Below are positions 14,593 to 22,900 of a DNA stretch of 27,132 nt, one piece after another (position 1 is the first letter of the stretch; every line of letters begins with the position of its first letter). This DNA comes from CAWDLX01 sp046728155 (GTDB taxonomy: Bacteria > Actinomycetota > Actinomycetes > Mycobacteriales > Micromonosporaceae). Below the pieces are notes generated by a model that was given only the letters and a program-made list of their open reading frames with translations, was not told the origin of the DNA and made no database searches. Location of the stretch: the NCBI GenBank assembly GCA_046728155.1, contig JBKPDY010000076.1, positions 1 through 27,132 of the forward strand, written 5' to 3'. The position numbers and the translations under genes are program-made.

Positions 14593-14967
14593 ATGACGGT
14601 TGCCGATCCTGACGAGACCGGGTGGGTCGACGAAGCGGTTGTGCGGCCCTACGCCGTCACCCACGGTCGCACCCAGCCGGTCCGTGGAGGCTTCGACCTC
14701 ATCACGCAGGTGACGGCCACCCGGACGTTCGGTGACGCCATGGGCGGCAAGCAGCCGGAGCACGCGGCGATTCTGCGACTGTGCCAGAATCCAACCTCGG
14801 TCGCGGAGATCGCCACGCACGTGGACCTCCCGGTGGGAACGGTCCGGGTGCTGCTCGGCGATCTGCTCGACCGCGGCCTGATCCGGACGCGCTCGCCCGT
14901 ACCAGCCGCGAACCTACCCAACGACCAAGTGTTCAAGGCGGTCCTCGATGGTCTCCGCGCCCTCTGA
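14593..14967 (+). CDS. DUF742 protein (CvnC type)
   Basis: A 124-residue cytosolic protein of the DUF742 family, the third member of conservons. The diagnostic parts are VVRPYAVTHGRTQPVRGGFDLITQV (residues 16-40), then HAAILRLCQNPTSVAEIATHVDLPVGTVRVLLGDLLDRGLI, a winged-helix-like region, and the end FKAVLDGLRAL. ATG 14593 fits the family start; GTG 14548 in the same frame overlaps the kinase end and is possible. The stop overlaps the GTPase gene by 20 bp, so translation is coupled. It probably links the kinase-like protein to the GTPase; direct DNA binding is not shown for the family. Confidence 0.92.
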   Translation: MTVADPDETGWVDEAVVRPYAVTHGRTQPVRGGFDLITQVTATRTFGDAMGGKQPEHAAILRLCQNPTSVAEIATHVDLPVGTVRVLLGDLLDRGLIRTRSPVPAANLPNDQVFKAVLDGLRAL

Positions 14968-15550
14968 CCAGTACGTCCTCGACGACGCTCCCCCGGTTGC
15001 GGTGAAGATCGTCGTCGGTGGCGGGTTCGGCGCCGGCAAGACCACCTTTGTCGGGGCCATCAGCGAGACGATGCCATTGCTCACCGAGGAATACCTGACC
15101 GACCGTAGTGTCGGGGTCGATAACACTGCCTCGGTAGAGCAGAAGGGTACGACGACCATCGTGATGGACTTCGGTCGCATCACGATCAACCACAACCTCG
15201 TCCTCTACCTGTTCGGCACGCCGGGCCAGGAGCGGTTCCTGTTCCTCTGGGACGAGCTCGCCCTGGGCTCGGTCGGCGCGGTCGTTGTGGCCGACACGCG
15301 CCGGCTGGCCGACAGCTTCCCATCGGTCGACTACTTCGAGCGCCGGGGCACGCCGTTCGTTGTGGCTGTGAACTGCTTCGACGGCACCACGGAGTACACG
15401 ACGGACGACGTGCGCACGGCCCTGAATCTCGACCCCGAGGTGCCGGTGCTGCTCTGCGACGCCCGCGAGCGCAACTCCGCCAAGGAGGTACTCATCGCGT
15501 TGGTCGAGCGGGCGATGCAGGCGCTGCGTACGCAGCGAGGTTCCGCATAA
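14948..15550 (+). CDS. Conservon GTPase-like ATP/GTP-binding protein (CvnD type)
   Basis: A 200-residue small P-loop protein related to Ras/MglA-like GTPases. G1 is GGFGAGKTT (25-33). The switch region contains VEQKGTTTIVMDFGRI. The G3 position reads LFGTPGQERF (88-97), with Gly where Ras proteins have Asp, as is usual for CvnD. The G4 position is NCFD (142-145), an NxxD variant lacking the Lys. It should act as the molecular switch output of the conservon. It overlaps the DUF742 gene by 20 bp and is the last gene of the operon, 11 bp from the convergent methyltransferase gene. In other conservons a roadblock protein (CvnB) accompanies it; none is present here. Confidence 0.93.
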   Translation: MVSAPSDQYVLDDAPPVAVKIVVGGGFGAGKTTFVGAISETMPLLTEEYLTDRSVGVDNTASVEQKGTTTIVMDFGRITINHNLVLYLFGTPGQERFLFLWDELALGSVGAVVVADTRRLADSFPSVDYFERRGTPFVVAVNCFDGTTEYTTDDVRTALNLDPEVPVLLCDARERNSAKEVLIALVERAMQALRTQRGSA

Positions 15551-15561
15551 CCTGTGGCCGG

Positions 15562-16392
15562 TCAGGGGATCCGGGCTACAGCCCCGTACACTGACACGTC
15601 GGCAGGCGCCGGTCGTGGGTCCGGTTGGTCCTCAGCCCGCCACTCACTGACCATTACGACGCCCGGCTCGACCAGTTCAAGTCCGTCGAACAGGGCGGCG
15701 AACTCGCTGCCGCTGCGAGGCCAGACATCGGTCTGCCCGGACGCGAGCATCTCGTCGTAGAGGTCCGCCACCCTAGGAGACAGCACGTCTTTGGTGGCGT
15801 TGCTGGCGACCAGGTAGCTCCCCGACGGCAGCCCCCCGATGAGGCGCCGGACGATCGGGAGGGCCGCGCCATCGCCGTGGATGAAGTGCAGGACGGCGAC
15901 GAGCATCAACGCGACCGGCCGCGACAGATCCAGGATCCCGAGATCGGAGACCTTGGACAGGATCTCGTCGGGCTCGCGCAGGTCCGCTTCGACATAGGCG
16001 GTTGTGCCTTCCGGACTGCTGGTCAACAGCGCCCGGGCGTGCACCATGACCATCGGGTCATTGTCCACATAGACGACTCGAGCCTCCGGCGCGATCGCCT
16101 GGGCGACCTCGTGCGTGTTGTCAGCGGTCGGAAGCCCCGTGCCGATATCGAGGAACTGGCGGACGCCCGCGTCGCCGGCGAGGAAGGCCGTCGCGCGGCG
16201 CAGGAACCCTCGGTTCTCCCGGGCCGCGATGGGGATGCTCGGCCACGCCGCCGCGATCCGGTCGGCGGAGGCACGGTCGGCGGCGAAGTTGTCCTTGCCG
16301 CCGAGCCAGTAGTTGTACCGCCGGGCCGGATGCGCGACCGATGTGTCGAGTCGGGCGCGCAACTCCCGCGAGTAAATGTCGTCGACGGTCAC
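15562..16392 (-). CDS. SAM-dependent methyltransferase, DUF574 family
   Basis: A 276-residue protein of the actinobacterial S-adenosyl-methyltransferase family (DUF574, PF04672). The N-terminal HPARRYNYWLGGKDNFAADR is the hallmark, followed by the SAM-binding loop FLDIGTGLPTADNTHEVAQ, the acidic strand end VVYVDNDPMV, and VALMLVAVLHFIHG. Substrates of the family are unknown; many copies occur per genome in Streptomyces and Micromonospora, often beside regulatory genes. GTG 16392 is chosen because GAGAGGA lies 7 nt before it and the family starts with a similar VDDIYSRELRARLDTS; the open frame upstream to 16674 is not protein-like. Convergent with the conservon. Confidence 0.92.
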   Translation of the reverse strand: MTVDDIYSRELRARLDTSVAHPARRYNYWLGGKDNFAADRASADRIAAAWPSIPIAARENRGFLRRATAFLAGDAGVRQFLDIGTGLPTADNTHEVAQAIAPEARVVYVDNDPMVMVHARALLTSSPEGTTAYVEADLREPDEILSKVSDLGILDLSRPVALMLVAVLHFIHGDGAALPIVRRLIGGLPSGSYLVASNATKDVLSPRVADLYDEMLASGQTDVWPRSGSEFAALFDGLELVEPGVVMVSEWRAEDQPDPRPAPADVSVYGAVARIP

Positions 16393-16472
16393 GGCTGATT
16401 CCTCTCCCCGCTGATCAGCGCGAGTCAGCCTACCCTGCGAAGCGCGGACATCGACAACGGCGAGGGACTCGT

Positions 16473-16594
16473 TCAGCTCTTGGTTTCGGCGCGTTGAACC
16501 AAACCGATCAGCGCTTCCAGTTCGGCGTCGACGCGGTTGAAGCGGCGCTCGGTGGCCAGTTCGAAGCGGTTCAGTTGCCCCGGGTCTCGGCCAT
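16473..16594 (-). pseudogene. Possible frameshifted remnant of a small coiled-coil protein gene
   Basis: On the minus strand an ATG at 16594 begins MAETRG and then hits a stop. One frame over, a protein-like helical sequence continues without a start codon of its own (QLNRFELATERRF, NRVDAELEAL, IGLVQRAETKS) to a stop at 16473. Adding one G to the four-G run between them would join the parts into a roughly 40-residue helical protein. This may be a frameshifted gene, a sequencing error, or a chance reading. I cannot name a family. Confidence 0.3.
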
Positions 16595-16621
16595 CTCAGG
16601 TCGAGCCTCGTATCGACGCCG

Positions 16622-16744
16622 TCAAGCCTCGAATTTGACATCGGTGCGCGACTGCGCCTTGACGATGAGTTCACCGGCCAGCCGCCACAGCTCAGCCGTG
16701 CTCTCGTACTGCTTCTGAGCTGGATCCTGGATCGCCGCGATCAA
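16622..16744 (-). CDS. Doubtful small ORF, 40 residues
   Basis: It begins with TTG at 16744, preceded by AGGGAG at 7 nt, and encodes an amphipathic helical peptide (IAAIQDPAQKQYESTAELW, RLAGELIVKAQ, SRTDVKFEA). There is no recognised domain or other support. It lies upstream of the possible frameshifted remnant and could be part of the same decayed or dicistronic locus. The rest of this gene-poor stretch (16393-16472 and 16745-16873) shows no gene that I can support. Confidence 0.3.
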   Translation of the reverse strand: MIAAIQDPAQKQYESTAELWRLAGELIVKAQSRTDVKFEA

Positions 16745-16873
16745 CTTCGCTCTCCCTGAGGCTCACCGTCGACGCCACGATAGACCATCCCCCGCACCCG
16801 TGGTGTGGGTGAATCGGCGACTGTGGATAACCGTCAGCGAGGGTTCCCGTCGATCACCGCGACCGGCCAGGGG

Positions 16874-17266
16874 CTAGGGCAGGGCTGCATAGAGGTCGAC
16901 CGGGTTCCCGTCCGGGTCGTGCAGAGTCGCGTACCGCTGGCCCCAGAAGGCGTCCCACGGTTCGTGGTGCCCGCGGTAACCCGCCGCGACCATCCGCGCG
17001 TAGACGGAGTCCACTTCGGACGGTGACCCGCACTCGAGGGCCATGCCCATCCCGGAGCCGCCTGTCGGCGGCTGCCAGTCGGGCTCGAACGAGCGGATCG
17101 TCTCCCGGGTGTCGAACATCAGCCTGATACCGCCGTCGAGGGTGACATCGGCGTGGGGCTCGGCATCGGCGCTCGCCGGTATGTCCAGCCCGAGCGCTCG
17201 GTAGAACGCGAGCGACCTGCCCATATCGGCGACGACGATCCCGAAGGCATTGAGTCGTGGTGTCAT
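16874..17266 (-). CDS. VOC family (glyoxalase/bleomycin-resistance fold) protein
   Basis: A 130-residue single-chain protein of the vicinal-oxygen-chelate superfamily. The two beta-alpha-beta-beta-beta modules are visible: FGIVVADMGRSLAFYRALGLDIP at the start, and later MALECGSPSEVDSVYARMVAAGY with HEPWDAFWGQRYATLHDPDGNPVDLYAAL at the end. The end motif is typical of metal-binding members. It may be a glyoxalase, a dioxygenase or an antibiotic-binding protein; the sequence does not decide. It is transcribed divergently from pobA, with the 37-bp repeats between. Confidence 0.9.
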   Translation of the reverse strand: MTPRLNAFGIVVADMGRSLAFYRALGLDIPASADAEPHADVTLDGGIRLMFDTRETIRSFEPDWQPPTGGSGMGMALECGSPSEVDSVYARMVAAGYRGHHEPWDAFWGQRYATLHDPDGNPVDLYAALP

Positions 17267-17295
17267 GCCGACAAGCTAACCGGCGGGACCGACAA

Positions 17296-17403
17296 TTCGT
17301 CGACGCCTGCGGAGACGAATCGGACGAGCAACTTCGTCGACGCCTGCGGAGATGAATCGGACGAGCAACTTCGTCGACGCCTGCTGAGACGAATCAGATG
17401 CTC
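17296..17403 (+). repeat. 37-bp tandem repeat, nearly three copies
   Basis: Copies start at 17296, 17333 and 17370, exactly 37 bp apart. Each begins TTCGTCGACGCCTGCGGAGA and continues with GAATCGGACGAGCAAC; the third is slightly diverged. The array occupies the divergent gap between the VOC gene and pobA, so it may hold regulator-binding sites for either promoter. There are no spacers, so it is not a CRISPR array. Confidence 0.9.
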
Positions 17404-17466
17404 GACTTCGCCGGACCGAGCGAACGAGGGCTCCCCAACCGGGTCCGTATCCAGGACGCTATCGGT

Positions 17467-18639
17467 GTGCGTACACAGGTCGGGATCATCGGGGCGGGGC
17501 CGGCCGGGCTGCTGCTCGCCCATCTGCTGCATCTTCAGGGTGTCGAGTCGGTCGTCCTGGAGAGTCGCAGCCAGGAGTACGTGCAGAAACGGGTCCGAGC
17601 GGGCGTACTGGAACAGCCCACCGTTGAGCTGCTGCGGGAGGCAGGTGTCGCGGAGCGGCTCGACCGCGAGGGCCTGGTCCACGGTGGCGTGTCGCTGCGT
17701 TTCGAGGGCGCGGACCACCGGATCGACTTCGCCGAACTCACGGGCCGGACCATCACCGTCTACGGACAGCAGGAAGTGGTGAAGGACCTCATCGCCGCCC
17801 GGACGGGGATCGGCGCGCCGATCGAGTTCGAGGTCTCCGATGTCAGGGTGCACGACCTCGAGGCCGACCGCCCCAGGATCACGTATAGCGACTCCAGCGG
17901 CGTGGCGCGGGAACTCAAGTGCGACGCGATCGCGGGCTGCGACGGATTCCACGGCATCACCCGGGACAGTATCGCCAGCCGTCTCACCACGTACGACCAC
18001 ACCTATCCGTTCGCGTGGCTGGGCATTCTGGCCGAGGCGCCGCCGTCGCATGAGGAGCTCGTTTACTGCTACCACGAGCGCGGCTTCGCATTGCACAGCA
18101 TGCGCTCGCCCCGTATCACGAGGCTCTATCTGCAGGTACCGCCGGACGAGGACCTCGCCGCATGGTCCGACAACCGGATCTGGGCGGAGCTGCACCACCG
18201 ACTGGCCCGGGACGGCTTCACCCTCACCGAGGGTCCCATCCTGGAGAAGGGGATCTCGGGGATGCGCAGCTTCGTGATCGAGCCGATGCGGTACGGGAGG
18301 CTCTTTCTCGCCGGCGATGCCGCGCACATCGTGCCGCCGACCGGCGCTAAGGGGATGAACCTCGCCATCGCCGACGTCCGGCGCTTGGCCATCGCTTTAG
18401 GGCGACTGTTGCGCGATGGCCGGGCGGACCTCGCCGACGCCTACAGCGACGCGTGCCTGCGTCGCGTCTGGCGGGCCGAACACTTTTCCTGGTGGATGAC
18501 CTCGATGCTGCACCGTTTCGCCGACGCCGACCCGTTCCAGCAGCGGCTGCAGGTCGCCCAATTGCGGTACACCACCAGCTCCCGATCGGCCGCCACAAGC
18601 CTCGCCGAAAACTATGTGGGCCTGCCGTACGAATCCTGA
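17467..18639 (+). CDS. pobA: 4-hydroxybenzoate 3-monooxygenase
   Basis: An FAD-dependent aromatic hydroxylase that converts 4-hydroxybenzoate to protocatechuate using NADPH and O2, feeding the beta-ketoadipate pathway. The N-terminal dinucleotide motif GAGPAG is at residues 9-14, QKRVRAGVLEQPTVELLREAG follows as in known PobA, the DG motif appears as CDGFHG, and the GD motif as LAGDAAHIVPPTGAKGMNLA. The region HERGFALHSMRSPRITR corresponds to the substrate-binding Ser/Arg stretch of the Pseudomonas enzyme. From GTG 17467 it has 390 residues, the normal family length, and starts (RTQVGIIGAG) like homologues. ATG 17398 in the same frame would add 23 residues translated from the tandem-repeat area and is rejected. 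No pca genes are in the window. Confidence 0.95.
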   Translation: MRTQVGIIGAGPAGLLLAHLLHLQGVESVVLESRSQEYVQKRVRAGVLEQPTVELLREAGVAERLDREGLVHGGVSLRFEGADHRIDFAELTGRTITVYGQQEVVKDLIAARTGIGAPIEFEVSDVRVHDLEADRPRITYSDSSGVARELKCDAIAGCDGFHGITRDSIASRLTTYDHTYPFAWLGILAEAPPSHEELVYCYHERGFALHSMRSPRITRLYLQVPPDEDLAAWSDNRIWAELHHRLARDGFTLTEGPILEKGISGMRSFVIEPMRYGRLFLAGDAAHIVPPTGAKGMNLAIADVRRLAIALGRLLRDGRADLADAYSDACLRRVWRAEHFSWWMTSMLHRFADADPFQQRLQVAQLRYTTSSRSAATSLAENYVGLPYES

Positions 18640-18773
18640 GTCCCCCTGGTCCCGCCAGCCCCACGGTCACCAGACAAACCGGCTAATAGACGGCGAAAGG
18701 GTGGGGATTGAGGGACAATTACCCGGTAGACCGGCAGAGGTGCCGGCCCGTAACACCAGACGGGGGTTTCGAG

Positions 18774-19445
18774 ATGGCACAGAGCAGCACAGCCCGGGCC
18801 TGGGCACGGGGCGGCGTGGTCATGGCCGCGACGGCCCTGCTCCTGATCGGTATCTACCAGATCTTCCTGGGCATCGCGGCGATTGCGAAGAACCAGTTCT
18901 TTGTCGTTGGCGCTAACTACGCGTACACGATCGACACCACGACCTTTGGCTGGATCCACCTCGGCATCGGCGTCGTGGCCGCGCTGACCGGTCTGTTCCT
19001 CTTCACCGGTCAGTTGTGGGCGCGCATTCTGGGTGTCGCGCTGGCCGTCATCTCAGCGACGGCGAACTTCTTCTTCCTGCCGTACTACCCGATCTGGTCG
19101 GCTTTGATCATCGGCCTTGACGTGTTCGCCATCTGGGCGATCGTCAATGCGGGCAGCCGGGAGATGGCCGAAGGCGGAATGGGCATGACTTACGGCGCGT
19201 TCGCTGGCGAAGCCGAACAGGCTGGCCAGCGCTGGCCGTCGACGAACCAGCCGACCGGGCGCCACTGGGCCGGCGAACCGGCCAAGGAGGGGATGGCCGA
19301 CCGAGCCGCCGCCGAGCGCGAGCGGGCTGAGGCCATGGCTCGACACGGCCAGCAGCCCACGGGTGGCCAGCAGCCCACGGGTGGCCAGCAGGGCACCGGC
19401 CAGTCCGGCCCGCCGCGTGACCCGGGGACGCCGACGTCGTCGTAG
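18774..19445 (+). CDS. Four-helix integral membrane protein (DUF7144-like)
   Basis: A 223-residue membrane protein common in actinomycetes, without known function. Four hydrophobic helices are visible at about 15-37, 62-82, 86-106 and 108-126 (for example ILGVALAVISATANFFFLP). The loop after the first helix contains YAYTIDTTTFGWIHLGIG, which I associate with this family. The C-terminal 95 residues are hydrophilic and low in complexity, with an 18-bp DNA repeat (GGCCAGCAGCCCACGGGT from 19347, two full copies and a degenerate third) encoding QQPTGG units. ATG 18774 is preceded by GGGGG at 7 nt; the frame opens earlier (18708) but the extension is unlikely. It ends 18 bp before a strong terminator. 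The 134 bp separating it from pobA suggests its own promoter. Confidence 0.85.
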   Translation: MAQSSTARAWARGGVVMAATALLLIGIYQIFLGIAAIAKNQFFVVGANYAYTIDTTTFGWIHLGIGVVAALTGLFLFTGQLWARILGVALAVISATANFFFLPYYPIWSALIIGLDVFAIWAIVNAGSREMAEGGMGMTYGAFAGEAEQAGQRWPSTNQPTGRHWAGEPAKEGMADRAAAERERAEAMARHGQQPTGGQQPTGGQQGTGQSGPPRDPGTPTSS

Positions 19446-19463
19446 CTCGGCCGCACTGTCAAA

Positions 19464-19505
19464 AGGGGCACCCTATTTGGACGAAAACGTCAATAGGGTG
19501 CCCCT
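19464..19505. terminator. Strong bidirectional transcription terminator
   Basis: A perfect 14-bp stem (AGGGGCACCCTATT and AATAGGGTGCCCCT) encloses an inner GACG-AAAA-CGTC hairpin. It lies between the ends of the membrane protein gene (19445) and the convergent small membrane protein gene (19538). There is no long T-tract, as is usual in actinomycetes. Confidence 0.85.
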
Positions 19506-19537
19506 GCTTGCGCCTCGACGATTTGCGCCTCAGCGAG

Positions 19538-19756
19538 TTACTCGGGGTCGGGCCGATCGTCCACCGGCGCCCGCCGCCGCTGGACGTCATCGATGAGGAT
19601 GACGAAGGCGACGATCGCGCCGACTGTCACGCTCAGTAACCAACTGTCATCCGTACTCAGTAGCGCCACGACCGGACTGTTGATCGCCAGGAGAAGGAAG
19701 CCCACCCAGGCCCAACGGCGCTGGATGCGGGTGAGAATGCCCTCGTGCCCACGCAC
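19538..19756 (-). CDS. Small two-helix membrane protein
   Basis: A roughly 72-residue protein with two hydrophobic helices (WVGFLLLAINSPVVALLS and LLSVTVGAIVAFVILI) joined by a short loop (TDDSW), and a charged tail (DDVQRRRAPVDDRPDPE). I do not recognise a family. The open frame extends upstream to 19930, but that part overlaps the 8-bp repeat and hrpA leader and looks unlike protein. GTG 19756 is the best start though it lacks a clear Shine-Dalgarno sequence. It converges on the terminator at 19464-19505 and diverges from hrpA. Confidence 0.55.
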   Translation of the reverse strand: MRGHEGILTRIQRRWAWVGFLLLAINSPVVALLSTDDSWLLSVTVGAIVAFVILIDDVQRRRAPVDDRPDPE

Positions 19757-19860
19757 CGGGCAAGTGTCTTCACTTCGGACGCCACCCAGCTCATCTGAAC
19801 GGACAGCATCTGTCGACGATCGTGCCGGCAATGCTTGCGGACGGCCCGACCTGGGTAGTT

Positions 19861-19900
19861 CCCCGCCACCCCGCCACCCCGCCACCCCGCCACCCCGCCG
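19861..19900 (+). repeat. 8-bp tandem repeat, five copies
   Basis: CCCCGCCA is repeated four times and followed by CCCCGCCG. It lies 71 bp upstream of the hrpA start and within the divergent promoter region. Such short repeats can change copy number by slippage; here this would alter spacing in the leader rather than a reading frame. Confidence 0.9.
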
Positions 19901-19971
19901 CCGTGCCGACCCTGAAGCCGCGAAACTCACTGGTCGAGACGTGTGCTTTCGTGCCTATCCTGGCGACTGCC

Positions 19972-22900
19972 ATGACCACGCTCGACGCCGACCTCCGCGC
20001 CCGCCTGGCCGGCCTCACGCTTCGTGACGAGCGACGGCTCGCTAGGCGGCTGGATGGCGTACCCAAGATCCGCGACCTGGCCAAGCGGCAGGCCGCCTAC
20101 GAGGACCTCTCGGCCCAGATATCGACCGCGCACTCCCGGCTGGCGAGCCGTGTCGGTCCGGCCGTCACGTACCCGGAGGAGCTGCCGGTCAGTCAACGCC
20201 GGGACGAGATCGCAGCGGCGATCCGGGACCACCAGGTGGTCATCGTGGCTGGGGAGACCGGCTCGGGAAAGACGACCCAGCTTCCCAAGATCTGCCTGGA
20301 GCTCGGGCGCGGCGTCCGCGGGATGATCGGACACACCCAACCGCGGCGCATCGCCGCCCGTAGCGTTGCCGAACGGGTCGCCGAGGAGCTGGGGGTGGCA
20401 CTGGGCAGCGTGGTCGGTTACCAGGTCCGATTCACCGGTCGGGTCGGCGACGCGACCATGGTCAAGCTCATGACCGACGGGATCCTGCTGGCCGAGACGC
20501 AACGTGACCCGCTGCTCCTCGGCTACGACACCTTGATCATCGATGAGGCCCACGAACGAAGTCTCAACATCGACTTCATCCTCGGCTACCTGAAGCAGCT
20601 CCTCCCCCGCCGACCGGATCTCAAGGTCGTCATAACCAGCGCGACCATTGACCCGCAGCGCTTCGCCGTCCACTTCGGATCGTCCGGTGTGGATGCTCCC
20701 GTCGTCGAGGTATCCGGGCGCGTATACCCGGTCGAGGTCCGCTACCGCCCCCTGATCGACTTGACTGAAGATACCCAGGAGGACGTCGTACGCGACCAGG
20801 TCCAGGCGATCTGCGACGCTGTCGGCGAACTCGTCACTGAGGGTACCGGCGATATTCTTGTCTTCCTCTCCGGTGAGAGGGAGATCCGGGACACCGCGGA
20901 TGCGTTGCGCCGGCTGAACCTGCGCCACACCGAGATACTGCCGCTCTACGCGCGCCTCAGCGCCGCCGAGCAGCACCGCGTGTTCCAACTGCACACCGGC
21001 CGTCGCATCGTCCTGGCCACGAACGTCGCCGAGACCTCGCTCACCGTCCCCGGCATCCGGTACGTCATCGACCCCGGAACGGCTCGCATATCGCGCTACA
21101 GCCAGCGCCTCAAGGTGCAGCGGTTGCCGATCGAGCCGATCTCGCAGGCTTCGGCGAACCAACGCAAGGGGCGGTGCGGACGCACATCCGACGGCATCTG
21201 CATCCGTCTCTATGACGAGGCTGACTTCGACGCCCGCCCCGAATTCACGGATCCGGAGATTCTGCGGACGAACCTCGCGTCGGTGATCCTTCAGATGACC
21301 TCGCTCGGTCTCGGCGATCTGGCCGCCTTTCCGTTCGTGGAACCACCGGACCGGCGAAGCGTCGCCGATGGCGTCGCGTTGCTGCACGAGCTGGGGGCAC
21401 TCGACGACGGCCGGCTGACCCCGCTCGGACGGCGCCTCGCCCAGCTCCCGATAGACCCGCGCCTGGGCCGGATGCTGCTCGAGGCCGAGGACAACGGATG
21501 CGTTCGCGAGGTGCTCGTCATCACGGCGGCACTGTCCATTCAGGACCCCCGTGAGCGGCCATTGGACCGCCAGCAAGCCGCCGACGAGAAGCATGCCCGT
21601 TTCCGCGATCCCGACTCGGACTTCGTCGCGTTCCTCAACCTCTGGCGCTACCTACAGGAGCAGCAGCAGGCTCTGTCGTCCAACCAGTTCCGCAAACTCT
21701 GCCGGTCGGACTTCCTCAACTATCTGCGGGTACGGGAGTGGCAGGACCTCGAGAGCCAGCTCCGCCAGGTCGTTCGGGGCTTGGGGGTCGTGCTCAACGA
21801 CGAACCGGCGCCGCCGCAGCGGGTCCACATGGCGCTGCTAGCCGGGCTGCTCTCACACATCGGCGTCAAGGATGTCGTGGCCGACAGGGACAGGCCGGAC
21901 TATCTGGGAGCTCGGGGCGCGAGATTCTCGATCTTCCCAGGCTCCACGCTGTTCCGCCGGAACCCCCGCTGGGTGATGGCGGCCGAGCTGGTCGAGACCA
22001 GCCGGCTGTGGGCCAGAGTCGTCGCGAAGATCGAGCCACACTGGGCCGAGCGGATCGCCGGGCACCTGGTCAAGCGCAGCTACAGCGAACCGCGATGGGA
22101 GCGCGATCAGGGCTCGGTCGTCGCGTCCGAGAAGGTGACCCTGTACGGGCTGCCGCTGGTCACCGGACGCACAGTCCAGTATGGACGCATCGATCCGGTC
22201 CTCGCCCGGGAGCTGTTCATCCGCCATGCCCTGGTCGAGGGTGACTGGTCGACCCGGCATCCGTTCTTCCACGAGAACCGGCAACTGCTCGAAGAGGTTG
22301 AGGCGCTCGAGGCACGGGCACGCCGGCGGGACATCCTGGTCGACGACGAGGTCCTGTTCACCTTCTACGATGACCGCATCGGCGCCGAGGTCGTCTCGGC
22401 CCGTCATTTCGACAGCTGGTGGAAGCGGATCCGGCGCACCGAGCCCAACCTGTTGAGCTTCACCACAGCCATGCTCGTCAACGAGCGCGCGGCCGGAGTC
22501 GACAAGGCTCATTATCCCGACACCTGGCACCAAGGTGACCTGGCGTTCCCGCTGACGTACCAGTTCGAGCCGGGCATCGACGGCGACGGTGCGACCGTCC
22601 ATATTCCGCTGGCGTTGCTCGGCCAGCTGACCGCCGACGGCTTCGACTGGCAGATTCCGGGCCTGCGCGAGGAACTCGTCACCGCACTGATCAGGTCGCT
22701 GCCAAAGGCCGTACGGCGCAACTTCGTCCCGGTACCCGACCATGCCCGTGCGTTTCTCGACTCGACCAAGCCGGGCGAAAGAGGGCTCCTCGACGCGCTC
22801 GAGGCCCACCTACGCCGGAACACCGGGGTGGTCATCTCCCACCGCGACTGGGATCTGGAGAAGGTGCCCGAGCACCTGAAGATCACGTTTCGGGTGGAGG

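Noticed and set aside
17296..17403. CRISPR array
   Set aside because: The 37-bp units are directly adjacent with no variable spacers, and no cas genes are nearby.
17398..17466. ATG start for pobA at 17398
   Set aside because: The extra 23 residues come from the tandem-repeat area and homologues begin at the RTQVGIIGAG segment.
19757..19930. N-terminal extension of the small membrane protein to 19930
   Set aside because: The extension translates the antisense of the 8-bp repeats into Gly/Arg/Trp-rich sequence and overlaps the hrpA leader.
19927..21594. 555-codon open frame on the minus strand
   Set aside because: It is antisense to the helicase motifs of hrpA; long shadows are expected at this GC content.
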